Below, one piece after another: positions 1 to 10,913 of a stretch of 64,000 nucleotides of DNA (its first letter is position 1; each line of letters opens with the position of its first letter). Below the pieces are notes generated by a model, which did no database searches, was not told the DNA's origin, and saw only the letters and a program-made list of their open reading frames with translations. Made by a program: the position numbers and the translations under genes. The stretch spans positions 124,001 through 188,000 of the forward strand of contig NZ_JAATEM010000004.1 of the NCBI RefSeq assembly GCF_012034205.1, written 5' to 3'. Source of the DNA: Streptomyces composti. Lineage in GTDB: Bacteria; Actinomycetota; Actinomycetes; Streptomycetales; Streptomycetaceae.

Positions 1-301
1 GCGTGCCGGCCTTGCCGATCCGGGGGTCGTCGCGGCCGACGGTCTCGACGGTGACGCCCTCGGGGGCGTCGACGGCGACCTTGACGCCCTCGCCGGTGGC
101 GGTGGCGGTGCCGTCGTGCAGACCGCGCAGGCGCTCCAGCGGGGTGAACCGCCACTCCTCCTCCCGGCCGTGCGGCACGGGGAAGTCGGCCACGTCGAAG
201 GACGGGGGCGCGCTCATGCGCGTGGCGACGGTCGACTCCGCGGCGACCGCGATCTGGCCCGCCGTGGTGGACCCCACGGGGATGTTCTGAGCCTCAGCCA
301 T
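1..301 (-). CDS. sufD: SufD, Fe-S cluster scaffold subunit (5' part, truncated by window edge)
   Basis: The first 100 codons of a minus-strand gene that runs off the left edge. It starts at the ATG at 301-299 and reads MAEAQNIPVGSTTAGQIAVA, then a PHGREEEWRFTPLERL segment typical of the SufD N-terminus. SufD forms the SufBC2D scaffold complex with SufB and SufC in the cytoplasm and assists iron entry during Fe-S assembly. It lies 87 bp downstream of sufB on the same strand, the usual actinobacterial order sufR-sufB-sufD-sufC. Most of the SufD beta-helix domain lies outside the window. The identification rests on the N-terminal pattern and the position. Confidence 0.85.
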   Translation of the reverse strand, partial: MAEAQNIPVGSTTAGQIAVAAESTVATRMSAPPSFDVADFPVPHGREEEWRFTPLERLRGLHDGTATATGEGVKVAVDAPEGVTVETVGRDDPRIGKAGT

Positions 302-388
302 GGCTGTCGTAGTGCTCGCTTTCCGTTGCGTTGCGATCCTCGGCCCGCCCCGGGAGGCGGGCCGCCTGCTGCTCGGATGACTGACGGG

Positions 389-1810
389 TCAGCCGACCGC
401 GCCTTCCATCTGCAGCTCGATCAGCCGGTTGAGCTCCAGGGCGTACTCCATGGGCAGCTCCTTGGCGATCGGCTCGACGAAGCCGCGCACGATCATCGCC
501 ATGGCCTCGTCCTCGCTCAGGCCGCGGCTCATCAGGTAGAAGAGCTGGTCCTCGGAGACCTTGGAGACGGTCGCCTCGTGGCCCATGGACACGTCGTCCT
601 CGCGGACGTCCACGTAGGGGTAGGTGTCCGAGCGGGAGATGGTGTCCACGAGCAGCGCGTCGCACAGCACGTTGGACTTGGAACCCGGGGCGCCCTCGCC
701 GATCTCGATCAGACCGCGGTACGAGGTACGGCCACCGCCGCGCGCCACCGACTTGGAGACGATGTTGGAGGAGGTGTTGGGCGCCATGTGGACCATCTTG
801 GCGCCGGCGTCCTGGTGCTGGCCCTCGCCGGCGAAGGCGATGGACAGCGTCTCGCCCTTGGCGTGCTCGCCCATCAGGTAGACGGCCGGGTACTTCATGG
901 TCACCTTGGAGCCGATGTTGCCGTCGACCCACTCCATGGTGGCGCCCTCGTAGGCGACGGCGCGCTTGGTGACCAGGTTGTAGACGTTGTTCGACCAGTT
1001 CTGGATGGTCGTGTACCGGCAGCGGGCGTTCTTCTTGACGATGATCTCGACGACCGCGGAGTGCAGCGAGTCCGACTTGTAGATCGGCGCGGTGCAGCCC
1101 TCGACGTAGTGCACATAGGCACCCTCGTCGACGATGATCAGGGTCCGCTCGAACTGGCCCATGTTCTCGGTGTTGATCCGGAAGTAGGCCTGGAGCGGGA
1201 TCTCCACGTGCACGCCCGGGGGCACGTAGATGAAGGAGCCGCCGGACCACACGGCCGTGTTGAGCGCGGCGAACTTGTTGTCACCGGCCGGGATGACCGT
1301 GCCGAAGTACTCCTTGAAGAGCTCCGGGTGCTCCTTCAGCGCGGTGTCGGTGTCCAGGAAGATGACGCCCTGCTCCTCCAGGTCCTCGCGGATCTGGTGG
1401 TAGACGACCTCCGACTCGTACTGGGCGGCGACACCGGCGACCAGGCGCTTCTTCTCGGCCTCGGGGATGCCCAGCTTGTCGTAGGTGTTCTTGATGTCCT
1501 CGGGCAGGTCCTCCCAGGACTCCGCCTGCTTCTCCGTGGAGCGCACGAAGTACTTGATGTTGTCGAAGTCGATGCCCGACAGGTCCGAGCCCCAGTTCGG
1601 CATCGGCTTCTTCTCGAACAGCCGCAGCCCCTTGAGCCGGAGCTTGGTCATCCACTCCGGCTCGTCCTTCTTGGCGGAGATGTCCCGGACGACCTCCTCG
1701 TCCAGGCCGCGGCGTGCCGACGCACCGGCGACGTCCCGGTCGGCCCAGCCGTATTCGTACTTGCCCAGGCCCTCCAGCTCAGGGTGGGCAGTCTCCGTGG
1801 GGAGAGTCAT
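389..1810 (-). CDS. sufB: SufB, Fe-S cluster assembly scaffold protein
   Basis: A 473-aa protein of the usual SufB length (about 470). SufB is the scaffold on which Fe-S clusters are built with SufC ATPase and SufD from sulfur delivered by SufS/SufU. The C-terminal half carries the SufBD beta-helix signature, including the conserved Cys in SNVLCDALL and the [21 protein letters not shown] segment. The ATG at 1810-1808 overlaps the TGA of the upstream regulator (ATGA), implying translational coupling and one operon. No frameshift or missing core segment is seen. Regulation is inferred to come from the SufR operator upstream of the preceding gene. Confidence 0.96.
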   Translation of the reverse strand: MTLPTETAHPELEGLGKYEYGWADRDVAGASARRGLDEEVVRDISAKKDEPEWMTKLRLKGLRLFEKKPMPNWGSDLSGIDFDNIKYFVRSTEKQAESWEDLPEDIKNTYDKLGIPEAEKKRLVAGVAAQYESEVVYHQIREDLEEQGVIFLDTDTALKEHPELFKEYFGTVIPAGDNKFAALNTAVWSGGSFIYVPPGVHVEIPLQAYFRINTENMGQFERTLIIVDEGAYVHYVEGCTAPIYKSDSLHSAVVEIIVKKNARCRYTTIQNWSNNVYNLVTKRAVAYEGATMEWVDGNIGSKVTMKYPAVYLMGEHAKGETLSIAFAGEGQHQDAGAKMVHMAPNTSSNIVSKSVARGGGRTSYRGLIEIGEGAPGSKSNVLCDALLVDTISRSDTYPYVDVREDDVSMGHEATVSKVSEDQLFYLMSRGLSEDEAMAMIVRGFVEPIAKELPMEYALELNRLIELQMEGAVG

Positions 1811-2538
1811 GCGGGGTTCCTCCCGGCCGTGCTTGCAGATGCGTTCTCAGGGGCGTGTGAAATCTTGGAAGCCTTCGGGACGAACGTCGTGCAGACGCCG
1901 TCGCCGTGGGCGATGGTCGCCAGTCGCTGTACGTGCGTACCGAGAAGCTCGGCGAAAAATTCCGTCTCGGCCTCGCACAGTTGCGGGAACTGCTCGGCCA
2001 CATGGGCGACGGGGCAGTGGTGCTGGCACAGCTGCTCGCCGACCGGTGCGCTGCGCGCGGTGGCAGCGTACCCGTCCGCGCTGAGCGCCTTGGCCAGGGC
2101 TTCGGTGCGCTGCTCGGGCGGCACGGACTCGACCGCCTTGCGGTAGCTGTCGCCCTGGGCGGCGATCCGGGCGCGGGCGAAGGCGGAGATCGCCTCGCTG
2201 CCGCCCTCCTTCTCGCCGATCCAGCGCAGGGCGTCGACGGCCAGCTTGTCGTACGACTGGTCGAAGGCGTCCCGGCCGCAGTCGGTGAGGGCGAAGACCT
2301 TCGCGGGGCGCCCGCGCGAGCGGGTGCCGTACACGCGCCTCTCGCGCGCCTCCACGACGTTGTCGGCGGCCAGCGCGTCCAGGTGCCGGCGGACGGCCGC
2401 CTGGGTCAGCCCGAGGCGCCCGGCCAGTTCGGCGACGGTCGACGGCCCGTGGTCCAGGATGGAGCGGGCGACCCGGTTGCGGGTGGACCGCTCTCCGGTC
2501 GCCAGTTCCTCGTGGGGAGCCTCGCCGACGTTTTTCAC
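1807..2538 (-). CDS. sufR: SufR-type [Fe-S] winged-helix repressor of the suf operon
   Basis: A 243-aa regulator read from the GTG at 2538-2536; the frame is open 24 codons further upstream, but that extension has no family resemblance. An N-terminal ArsR/DeoR-like winged helix (about residues 18-85, containing [13 protein letters not shown]) is followed by a helical region and a cysteine cluster CQHHC-x12-C (C171, C175, C188). This spacing equals the three cluster-ligating cysteines I recall for Streptomyces avermitilis SufR, which holds [4Fe-4S] and represses sufRBDCSU. The stop overlaps the sufB start (ATGA). A CAAC-N6-GTTG palindrome abuts the start codon, consistent with autorepression. 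The exact start is inferred. Confidence 0.92.
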   Translation of the reverse strand: MKNVGEAPHEELATGERSTRNRVARSILDHGPSTVAELAGRLGLTQAAVRRHLDALAADNVVEARERRVYGTRSRGRPAKVFALTDCGRDAFDQSYDKLAVDALRWIGEKEGGSEAISAFARARIAAQGDSYRKAVESVPPEQRTEALAKALSADGYAATARSAPVGEQLCQHHCPVAHVAEQFPQLCEAETEFFAELLGTHVQRLATIAHGDGVCTTFVPKASKISHAPENASASTAGRNPA

Positions 2539-2551
2539 AACGCCATTGTTG
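2538..2551. promoter_or_regulatory. SufR-type operator CAAC-N6-GTTG
   Basis: A perfect 14-bp inverted repeat, CAAC-GCCATT-GTTG, immediately upstream of and touching the sufR GTG start. It matches the motif I recall for SufR of S. avermitilis. On the minus strand, TTGCCG and AACAAT spaced by 18 bp could form a promoter whose transcript starts at or beside the GTG. The operator would then overlap the -10 region and directly block transcription. Confidence 0.75.
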
Positions 2552-2925
2552 CGTAATTCCTCGGAGCCCGGCAAGCGCCGCCCTGAGCACCCGGTGGTGC
2601 GCTGCATCACTTAGGCAAACCTAATCCGACCTGCGGAAACGATCTTTGATCGATCACCCGCGGACCGTTCTCCGCGGCGTCCCGCACGCCCTGCCGGGAG
2701 GCTCCGGACCCTGCCCCAACCCCCCGTGACCGGCCCTCTCGTCATCCGGGCGGCGATCGCGGCGGCCCTCCGGCGACCGTCCCGCCGACCGGGGCGGGGC
2801 GGGGCCGCCGGGGCCCGGGCGAACCCGCGGCGACGCCGCGGACCGTGCCCGGAAGTGGCTGAAAGGGCACCGGTCCCGCGCGGGCGGATCCGAACCCCCC
2901 GGTCCTGAGCGGGGCCGCGGCTCCC
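2552..2925. other. Intergenic region between divergent sufR and ABC exporter genes
   Basis: About 390 bp without a convincing gene. It holds the iron-box-like palindrome near 2611 and the -10 element of the ABC exporter at its right end. The stretch 2745-2900 is extremely GC-rich. Open frames here are short and lack family resemblance. Confidence 0.6.
2611..2624. promoter_or_regulatory. Iron-box-like palindrome (DmdR/IdeR type)
   Basis: TTAGGCAAACCTAA is a palindrome with perfect TTAGG/CCTAA arms. It agrees at 13 of 14 positions with the right-hand part of the actinobacterial iron-box consensus TTAGGTTAGGCTAACCTAA; the remaining five consensus positions match poorly. It lies about 73 bp upstream of sufR, between sufR and the divergent ABC exporter gene. 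Confidence 0.45.
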
Positions 2926-2931
2926 TAGACT
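2926..2931 (+). promoter_or_regulatory. -10 element TAGACT of a leaderless promoter
   Basis: TAGACT lies 8 nt before the ATG of the ABC ATPase gene, so the transcript should begin at or next to the start codon. There is no purine-rich ribosome-binding site just upstream. Confidence 0.55.
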
Positions 2932-2939
2932 CCTGAGTC

Positions 2940-3863
2940 ATGCGAAACGAGCCCGTGGTCCAGGTCCAGGCCCTGGTGAAGCGGTACGGCCCCAAGACCG
3001 CGGTGGACGGCCTCGACCTGGTGGCCGGCAGGGGCGTGACCGCCGTGCTCGGCCCCAACGGGGCCGGCAAGACGACCACGGTCGAGACCTGCGAGGGGTA
3101 CCGGCGGCCGGACTCCGGCACGGTGCGCGTCCTGGGCCTCGACCCGGTCCGGCAGTCCGCCGAGCTTCGCCCGCGCATCGGCGTGATGCTCCAGTCCGGC
3201 GGCGTCTACTCCGGCGCCCGGGCGGACGAGATGCTGCGGCACGTGGCCCGGCTGCACGCGCATCCGCTGGACGTGGACGCGCTGATCGAGCGGCTCGGGC
3301 TCGGCTCCTGCGGCCGGACCAGCTACCGCCGCCTGTCCGGCGGGCAGAAGCAGCGGCTCGCGCTGGCGATGGCCGTGGTGGGCCGCCCCGAGCTGGTGTT
3401 CCTGGACGAGCCGACCGCCGGTCTCGACCCGCAGGCCCGCCGCGCCGCCTGGGATCTCGTGCGGGACCTGCGCGCCGACGGCGTCAGTGTGATCCTCACC
3501 ACCCACTACATGGACGAGGCCGAGCAGCTCGCCGACGACGTCGCCATCATCGACGGCGGACGGGTCATAACCCAGGGCTCCCCGGAGGAGCTGTGCAAAG
3601 GGGGCGCGGAGAACACCCTGCGCTTCACCGGCCGCCCCGGCCTCGACGTCGGCTCGCTGCTCAAGGCCCTCCCCCCGGACTCCTCGGCCGCCGAGCTGAT
3701 CCCGGGCTCCTACCGGGTCGTCGGCAAGGTCGACCCGCAGCTGCTGGCCACGGTGACGTCCTGGTGCGCCCAGCACGGGGTGATGCCGGACAGCATCTCG
3801 GTGGAGCGGCACACTCTCGAGGACGTCTTTCTGGAGCTCACCGGCAAGGAGCTGCGTTCGTGA
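2940..3863 (+). CDS. ABC transporter ATP-binding protein (drug/ABC-2 exporter type)
   Basis: A 307-aa ATPase with Walker A GPNGAGKTT (residues 38-46), signature LSGGQ (132-136), Walker B LVFLDEP (152-158), and an H-loop in TTHY near 187, followed by about 90 residues of C-terminal domain as in DrrA/CcmA-like exporters. It would energise the membrane partner encoded next; the TGA overlaps the next GTG (GTGA). The ATG follows a TAGACT -10 by 8 nt, so it is probably leaderless. The substrate cannot be told from sequence. It lies between the suf operon and ctaA, and this neighbourhood is common in streptomycetes, but no functional link is shown. Confidence 0.92.
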   Translation: MRNEPVVQVQALVKRYGPKTAVDGLDLVAGRGVTAVLGPNGAGKTTTVETCEGYRRPDSGTVRVLGLDPVRQSAELRPRIGVMLQSGGVYSGARADEMLRHVARLHAHPLDVDALIERLGLGSCGRTSYRRLSGGQKQRLALAMAVVGRPELVFLDEPTAGLDPQARRAAWDLVRDLRADGVSVILTTHYMDEAEQLADDVAIIDGGRVITQGSPEELCKGGAENTLRFTGRPGLDVGSLLKALPPDSSAAELIPGSYRVVGKVDPQLLATVTSWCAQHGVMPDSISVERHTLEDVFLELTGKELRS

Positions 3864-4636
3864 CCACGACCACCCCCGGCACCTACGCGCCGAAGCCGGG
3901 CGCGGCACCCCTCGGCCGCATGATCGCGGCGCAGGCGGCGCTCGAGACGAAGATGCTGCTGCGCAACGGCGAGCAGCTGCTGCTGACCGTGGTCATCCCC
4001 ACCCTGCTGCTGGTGCTGTTCAGCACCGTCGACATCGTGGACACCGGCGAGGGCGAGACGGTGGACTTCCTCGCCCCCGGTGTGCTGGCGCTCGCCGTGA
4101 TGTCGACCGCGTTCACCGGGCAGGCCATCGCCACCGGGTTCGAGCGGCGGTACGGCGTGCTGAAGCGGCTCGCCTCCTCGCCGCTGCCGCGCTGGGGTCT
4201 GATGACCGCCAAGTCGGCGTCCGTACTGGTCACCGAGGTGCTGCAGATCCTGCTGCTGACGGTGATCGCGCTGCTGCTCGGCTGGTCGCCGCAGGGCAGT
4301 CCGCTCGCGGTGGTGATGCTGCTGGTGCTGGGCACCGCCGCCTTCTCCGGGCTCGGGCTGCTGATGGCGGGCACGCTCAGGGCGGAGGCCACGCTGGCCA
4401 CCGCCAACCTGGTGTTCCTGCTGCTCCTGGTCGGCGGCGGGGTCGTGGTGCCGCTGGACAAGTTCCCGGACGCCGCGGCGGACGTCCTCGGGCTGCTGCC
4501 GATCTCGGCACTCTCCGCGGGGCTGCGGGACGTGCTCCAGGACGGGGCCGGGATGCCCTGGGCGAACCTCGGCATCCTCGCCGCCTGGGCGGTCGCCTCC
4601 CTCGCCGCGGCCGGCAGGTTCTTCCGCTGGGAGTAG
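3860..4636 (+). CDS. ABC-2 type transporter permease
   Basis: A 258-aa membrane protein read from the GTG that overlaps the ATPase stop (GTGA). It has about six hydrophobic segments, starting with LLLTVVIPTLLLVLFSTV and ending with a helix near LGILAAWAVASLAAAGRFF, and the ABC-2 central pattern MSTAFTGQAIATGFERRYGVLKRL. It is the likely membrane half of the exporter with the preceding ATPase. The overlap and the single shared promoter imply a two-gene operon. The substrate is unknown. Confidence 0.9.
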   Translation: MTTTTPGTYAPKPGAAPLGRMIAAQAALETKMLLRNGEQLLLTVVIPTLLLVLFSTVDIVDTGEGETVDFLAPGVLALAVMSTAFTGQAIATGFERRYGVLKRLASSPLPRWGLMTAKSASVLVTEVLQILLLTVIALLLGWSPQGSPLAVVMLLVLGTAAFSGLGLLMAGTLRAEATLATANLVFLLLLVGGGVVVPLDKFPDAAADVLGLLPISALSAGLRDVLQDGAGMPWANLGILAAWAVASLAAAGRFFRWE

Positions 4637-4686
4637 GAGCGTGCGCCGGTGACCGCCCCTCGTGAAAGCGTGCACAAGCCGCGCCC

Positions 4687-4692
4687 TACGAT
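4687..4692 (+). promoter_or_regulatory. -10 element TACGAT of leaderless ctaA promoter
   Basis: TACGAT is followed by 7 nt and then the GTG at 4700. An upstream in-frame ATG lies inside the -10 hexamer and so cannot be on a transcript started here, which favours the GTG as the start. Confidence 0.6.
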
Positions 4693-4699
4693 GGGACGC

Positions 4700-5701
4700 G
4701 TGCCAAACGTGACCCGCGCCGACGCCCTCGAGGCCCTGCGCAACCCGCTCGCCTTCATCGCCGCCCGCTGGACTCCGCAGCCCCGGACCGTCCGGCGGGC
4801 CGTGCTCGCCGCGCTCGTCATGTCGGTGGTCATCGTGGTCACCGGCGGCGCCGTGCGGCTCACCGGCTCCGGACTGGGCTGCCCGACCTGGCCCAAGTGC
4901 ACCGAGGACTCGATCCACAACACGGCCGAGATGGGCATCCACGGCTACATCGAGTTCGGCAACCGGCTGCTGACCTATGTGCTGTGCGCCGCCGTCGGCT
5001 GGGCGATCGTCGCCGCGCGCTCCGCCGAGCCGCGCCGGCGGAGCCTGACCCGGCTGGGCTGGGCGCAGTTCTGGATCGTCATGGGCAACGCGGTGCTCGG
5101 CGGCATCGTGGTGCTGGTCGGCCTCAACCCGTACACGGTCGCCGCGCACTTCCTGCTCTCCTCGGCGCTGATCGCGGTGGCGACCGTGATGTGGCAGCGC
5201 ACCCGGGAGGGCGACGAGCCGCCCAGGCCGCTGGTGGGCAAGGCCGTGCAGCAGCTGGTGTGGTGCCTGGTCGCCGCCGCCGTGCTGCTGATCGCGGTCG
5301 GCACGGTGGTCACCGGGGCAGGACCGCACGCGGGTGACTCCAGCGAGGTCGAGCGGATGCCGCTGGACTGGGAGACGGTCAGCAAGCTGCACGCCGTGCT
5401 GGCGTGGATCGTGGTGACGCTGACCTTCGCGCTGTGGTTCGTGCTGAAGGCGGTGGACGCGCCGAAGGGGCCGTCGGCCAGGACGCGGGAGCTGTTCGTG
5501 ATCCTGCTCGCGCAGGGCGCCATCGGCTATGTGCAGTACTTCACCGAGCTGCCCGAGGTGCTGGTGGGTGCGCACATGTTCGGCTCGTGCGTCATGTGGA
5601 TCTGGGTGCTGCGGGTGCTGCTGTCGCTGCGGGAGCGTCCGGTGGCCGGCACTCAGGCGCCCGCCGCCCCGAGTGCGCAGGCGTCGCTCACCAACGCCTG
5701 A
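4700..5701 (+). CDS. ctaA: Haem A synthase (COX15/CtaA)
   Basis: A 333-aa integral membrane protein with about eight helices. CtaA oxidises the C8 methyl of haem O to make haem A for aa3-type cytochrome oxidase. The N-terminal pattern VTGGAVRLTGSGLGCPTWPKC and the segments GYIEFGNRLLTYVL and HMFGSCVMWIW are typical COX15/CtaA elements with haem-ligand histidines (also AAHFLLSSAL and KLHAVLAW). The start is taken as the GTG at 4700, 7 nt after a TACGAT -10. The gene works with ctaB (haem O synthase), 1.8 kb away on the opposite strand. Confidence 0.94.
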   Translation: MPNVTRADALEALRNPLAFIAARWTPQPRTVRRAVLAALVMSVVIVVTGGAVRLTGSGLGCPTWPKCTEDSIHNTAEMGIHGYIEFGNRLLTYVLCAAVGWAIVAARSAEPRRRSLTRLGWAQFWIVMGNAVLGGIVVLVGLNPYTVAAHFLLSSALIAVATVMWQRTREGDEPPRPLVGKAVQQLVWCLVAAAVLLIAVGTVVTGAGPHAGDSSEVERMPLDWETVSKLHAVLAWIVVTLTFALWFVLKAVDAPKGPSARTRELFVILLAQGAIGYVQYFTELPEVLVGAHMFGSCVMWIWVLRVLLSLRERPVAGTQAPAAPSAQASLTNA

Positions 5702-5814
5702 CGCCCCGGCCCTGGCGTCGCTCACCGGCTCCTGCGGCCCCGGCGCCCTCGCCTGCGCCCGAGCCCGCCGTCACCGGCGCCCGAGCCCCGGCGTGATCGG
5801 CGCCCGCCGCTCGC

Positions 5815-6930
5815 TCAGAGGCCGCCCTCCAGCCCGTAGACCCGCCGCGCGTTGTGCTCCGCCAGCATCCGCGCCACCCGCTGGGCGTCGGGCAGGGACC
5901 AGGCGCCCTCGGCGACCCAGCCGCCCAGCACGCGGCCGAGCGCCTCGCGGAACAGCCGGGCGCCCACCACGTGCAGCTCGGGCAGCCCTTGCGCGCCGGT
6001 GGAGAAGAGGATCTTGCCGAAGGGGGCCAGTTCCAGGGTCTCCGCCAGGACGCTCGCCGCGCGGGCGCCGGTGCGCACCAGGGCGGCGCCGGTGTCGGCG
6101 TAGACGTGCGGGAAGACGCCGGCCAGGTGGGCGGCGTGCCGGTGGTACGGGTAGCCGTGCAGCAGCACCAGGTCGGTGCCGAGGCCCGCGGTGGCCCGCA
6201 CGAAGTCGGTGAGCAGTGCGGGGTCGGTGCGGTCGGTGCGGGCCCCGGGAGCGCCGAGCCCGGCGTGCAGTTGCAGGGGCAGCCCGGTGGCGACGGCGAT
6301 CCACAGCAGGTGCCGGAGGAGCACCGGGTCGGTCAGCTCGTCGCCGGCGCGGCGCGCGGCCAGCCAGCGTCCCGCCGCGCCGCGCACCTCCCCCGGCCCC
6401 GGCGGCTCGGGGGCGAGCGCCAGTCCGTGCCGGGCTCCGGCGGCGGAGGTGAAGGCGACGGCGTGCGTGGCGGCGCCGTGCACCGACTCGGCGAGATTGG
6501 CGAGGAAGGACTCGACGGTGCCGGAGGTGTCGGCGACCTGCTCCGCGAGCTGCTCCAGACGGACGATCTCGTGCGCCTCGGCGTCACCGGCGGCGGCCAG
6601 TTCGGCCGGGTCGGTGAGGTCGCCGGGCGGTGAGGTGTCGATGAGGTAGGTGGTGATGCCGCTGCCCCGCAGCAGGCGGCGGCCGGCCTCCAGGACGCCC
6701 AGCTCGCGCCGGCGGGCCAGGTAGAGGGCGGGCGGGCAGTGCGGCTCCAGCCCCAGCAGGGGCGGGCACCAGCGGCGCACGGCGAAGCCGGTCTGGGTGT
6801 CGAAGAGGGTGGTGCCGGGAGCGGGCGGCCCCTCGGTGCGGCCCAGCTGGGCCTCGAAGGTGCCCAGGCCCAGCTCCGTCCTGAGGACGCCGTGACAGTA
6901 CTGGTCCACCAAGGACGGCGTTTCGATCAT
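5815..6930 (-). CDS. Amidohydrolase-superfamily protein with an altered beta8 motif
   Basis: A 371-aa protein starting at MIETPSLVDQYCHG, with a GGGAG ribosome-binding site upstream. It has an amidohydrolase-2-like TIM-barrel layout: an N-terminal His (DQYCHG), LQLHAGLG near the centre, LLHGYPYHRHAAHLA, and a C-terminal ILFSTGAQGLPELHVVGA. In related enzymes the beta8 strand normally ends in an Asp that binds metal (S-D-A); here the matching position reads S-T-G-A, so classical metal hydrolysis may be impaired. Substrate unknown. It is convergent with ctaA, the ends lying 113 bp apart. Confidence 0.75.
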   Translation of the reverse strand: MIETPSLVDQYCHGVLRTELGLGTFEAQLGRTEGPPAPGTTLFDTQTGFAVRRWCPPLLGLEPHCPPALYLARRRELGVLEAGRRLLRGSGITTYLIDTSPPGDLTDPAELAAAGDAEAHEIVRLEQLAEQVADTSGTVESFLANLAESVHGAATHAVAFTSAAGARHGLALAPEPPGPGEVRGAAGRWLAARRAGDELTDPVLLRHLLWIAVATGLPLQLHAGLGAPGARTDRTDPALLTDFVRATAGLGTDLVLLHGYPYHRHAAHLAGVFPHVYADTGAALVRTGARAASVLAETLELAPFGKILFSTGAQGLPELHVVGARLFREALGRVLGGWVAEGAWSLPDAQRVARMLAEHNARRVYGLEGGL

Positions 6931-7084
6931 CCCGGCTCCCGGCACGGCGCTGCGGTTGCCGTGTTCAACGAGCGGGACCGGGTGTGAGTAGCGCGCACGT
7001 TGCGACGGATGCGCGCCGGGCGCGGTGCGCACGTTCCAGCCTGTCGTGCGCCCGCCCGCGCCCGTCGCCGGCATCCGGCGCCGG

Positions 7085-7405
7085 TCAGCCGCCGATCTGC
7101 AGGCCGGCCATGCGCTTCCACTCGTAGCGGCCGGTCTCCACCCGGGCGGCGAACTCGCCGTCGAAGGACTCGTGGACGGTGATGCCGGCCTTCTGCACCG
7201 CCTTCTCGGCGACGTCGGTGGACGGGGCCACCAGGTCGCCCCAGCGGCCGTCCTGGCCGACCAGGACGATGCGGGCGCCGCGCTCGCCGATGTAGGCGAT
7301 CTGGCCCTCGGCGCCGCCGTGGGCCTTGGCGAAGGTGCTGATCTGCTTGGCGAGCCGGGTCGCCTTCTGCTCGGCCCTGCGGTCCGCCTGCTGCGTGTCT
7401 GCCAT
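7085..7405 (-). CDS. Conserved hypothetical actinobacterial protein
   Basis: A 106-aa soluble protein beginning MADTQQADRRAEQKATRLAK, with a basic helical N-terminus followed by a probable alpha/beta domain (IAYIGERGARIVLVGQDGRW and DLVAPSTDVAEKAVQKAGI). I recognise it as a small conserved Streptomyces protein found near ctaB, but I know of no assigned function. No catalytic motif, signal peptide or membrane helix is visible. Its codon pattern fits a real gene. It lies between the amidohydrolase and ctaB genes, all on the minus strand. Confidence 0.75.
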   Translation of the reverse strand: MADTQQADRRAEQKATRLAKQISTFAKAHGGAEGQIAYIGERGARIVLVGQDGRWGDLVAPSTDVAEKAVQKAGITVHESFDGEFAARVETGRYEWKRMAGLQIGG

Positions 7406-7498
7406 GGTCAGGATGCTACCGATCAGTAGATCAATAGGCGACGGGCGAGGTCCGTGGCCTTGGCCACTCGCCCCGCCCGGGTGCCTCGCGGCGGTGGG

Positions 7499-8446
7499 TC
7501 AGCGCAGGAAGGGGTCCACCGCCACCGCCACGAAGAGCAGCGAGACATAGGTGATCGACCAGTGGAACAGGCGCATCTCCTTGAGCTTGGCGCCGGTCAC
7601 CTCGGCCTTCGCCCGGTTGAGCAGCGCATGGGCCTCCCACAGCCACCAGCCGCCCGCTGCCAGCGCGACCGCCGTGTAGAACCAGCCGGTGTAGCCGAGC
7701 GGGGTCAGCAGCAGGGAGACGGCGACCATGACCCAGCTGTAGAGGACGATCTGCTTGGCGACCGCCTTGTTGGTGGCGATCACCGGCAGCATCGGCACGC
7801 CCACCCGGGCGTAGTCGTCCTTCACCTTCATGGACAGCGGCCAGTAGTGCGGCGGCGTCCAGAAGAACATCACCAGGAAGAGGACGACCGGTGCCCAGGA
7901 CAGGGAGTTGGTGACCGACGACCAGCCGATCAGCACCGGCATGCAGCCGGCGATGCCGCCCCACACGATGTTCTGCGCGGTGCGCCGCTTGAGGATCATC
8001 GTGTAGACGACGACGTAGAACAGCAGTGCGCCCAGGGCGAGCCAGGCGGACAGCCAGTTGACGGTGAGTCCGAACAGCAGAGTGGAGACGACCGCCAGGG
8101 TGATGCCGAAGGCCAGGCACTCGCGCGGGCTGACCATGCCGGTGACCAGCGGGCGCTGGGAGGTGCGGTCCATCAGCGCGTCGATGTCCCGGTCGATGTA
8201 CATGTTCAGCGCGTTGGCGCCGCCCGCGGACAGGTAGCCGCCGATGCAGGTCAGCAGCACCAGGTCCAGGTCGGGCACACCCTGCTGCGCCAGGAACATC
8301 ACCGGGACGGTGGTGATGAGCAGCAGCTCGATGATCCGCGGCTTGGTCAGTGCCACGAAGCCCATGACACGGGCCCCCAACGGCCGCCGTGCAGGGCTCG
8401 GGCTCGTCCCCAGCAGTCCCGCTGGACGGGATTCAACGGCCGTCAC
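7499..8446 (-). CDS. ctaB: Protoheme IX farnesyltransferase (haem O synthase)
   Basis: A UbiA-family membrane prenyltransferase of 315 aa read from the GTG at 8446-8444, which has a GTAGGGG ribosome-binding site 5 nt upstream; another GTG lies 4 nt further up. It transfers a farnesyl group from FPP to haem B to give haem O, the substrate of CtaA. The signature [20 protein letters not shown] contains the Asp-rich prenyl-diphosphate site, and about nine hydrophobic helices follow. [19 protein letters not shown] is the typical first helix. It is divergent from the pentose-phosphate operon across about 345 bp. Confidence 0.95.
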   Translation of the reverse strand: MTAVESRPAGLLGTSPSPARRPLGARVMGFVALTKPRIIELLLITTVPVMFLAQQGVPDLDLVLLTCIGGYLSAGGANALNMYIDRDIDALMDRTSQRPLVTGMVSPRECLAFGITLAVVSTLLFGLTVNWLSAWLALGALLFYVVVYTMILKRRTAQNIVWGGIAGCMPVLIGWSSVTNSLSWAPVVLFLVMFFWTPPHYWPLSMKVKDDYARVGVPMLPVIATNKAVAKQIVLYSWVMVAVSLLLTPLGYTGWFYTAVALAAGGWWLWEAHALLNRAKAEVTGAKLKEMRLFHWSITYVSLLFVAVAVDPFLR

Positions 8447-8791
8447 GCACACCCCTACAGAGACATCCCAGCGAGCCCCGTGTGTGAACAGGCAGTAAAG
8501 GCTCGCGCGTACCACGCCACTCTAGACGTTGCCCGGACCCCGGCATTCGCGGGGGTCCGGTCGTGTTGGCGGACACCCTCCGAGGTGCGTATTCGAGCTC
8601 GATTGAGCGCGCGGGTGAGCGCGCTCGTATTCATCTGCCGAATGCAGGTCCGGGCAAGTCAGGAGGCGGATGGCGGTGAGGCCCGGCAGTCTGGAATGAC
8701 CGGAAGAACGCGTGTCCTACGGGGGTAGGCTCGACACCGCCGGTGGGCCGTCATCGGCAGACGAACATGTGGAGAGGAGCCCTGACTCAGG
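8447..8791. other. ctaB-tkt divergent intergenic region with hairpins
   Basis: A 345-bp gap. It contains a strong stem-loop (arms CCGGACCCC 8533-8541 and GGGGTCCGG 8552-8560), an inverted repeat GAGCGCGC-GGGTGA-GCGCGCTC at 8605-8626, and a TAGGCT -10 at 8726-8731 for tkt. No convincing short gene is seen. Confidence 0.6.
8726..8731 (+). promoter_or_regulatory. Candidate -10 element TAGGCT for the tkt operon
   Basis: TAGGCT matches the streptomycete HrdB-type TAnnnT pattern and lies about 60 bp before the tkt GTG, leaving room for a leader with the GGAGAGGAG ribosome-binding site at 8771-8779. No good -35 hexamer is evident. Confidence 0.4.
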
Positions 8792-10879
<2,088 letters not shown>

Positions 10880-10913
10880 CGCTCATATACGACACGTAGG
10901 AGATGCAATTTCC

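Noticed and set aside
116..2146. Long plus-strand open frame of 676 codons opposite sufB and sufR
   Set aside because: Antisense shadow of real genes in GC-rich DNA; its sequence is low-complexity Gly/Ala/Val/Leu/Asp with no family resemblance, and sufB/sufR are unmistakable on the other strand.
8761..8775. GAACATGTGG before tkt as a possible LexA box
   Set aside because: Only one half-site is present; there is no GTTC at the proper spacing, and transketolase is not an expected SOS gene.
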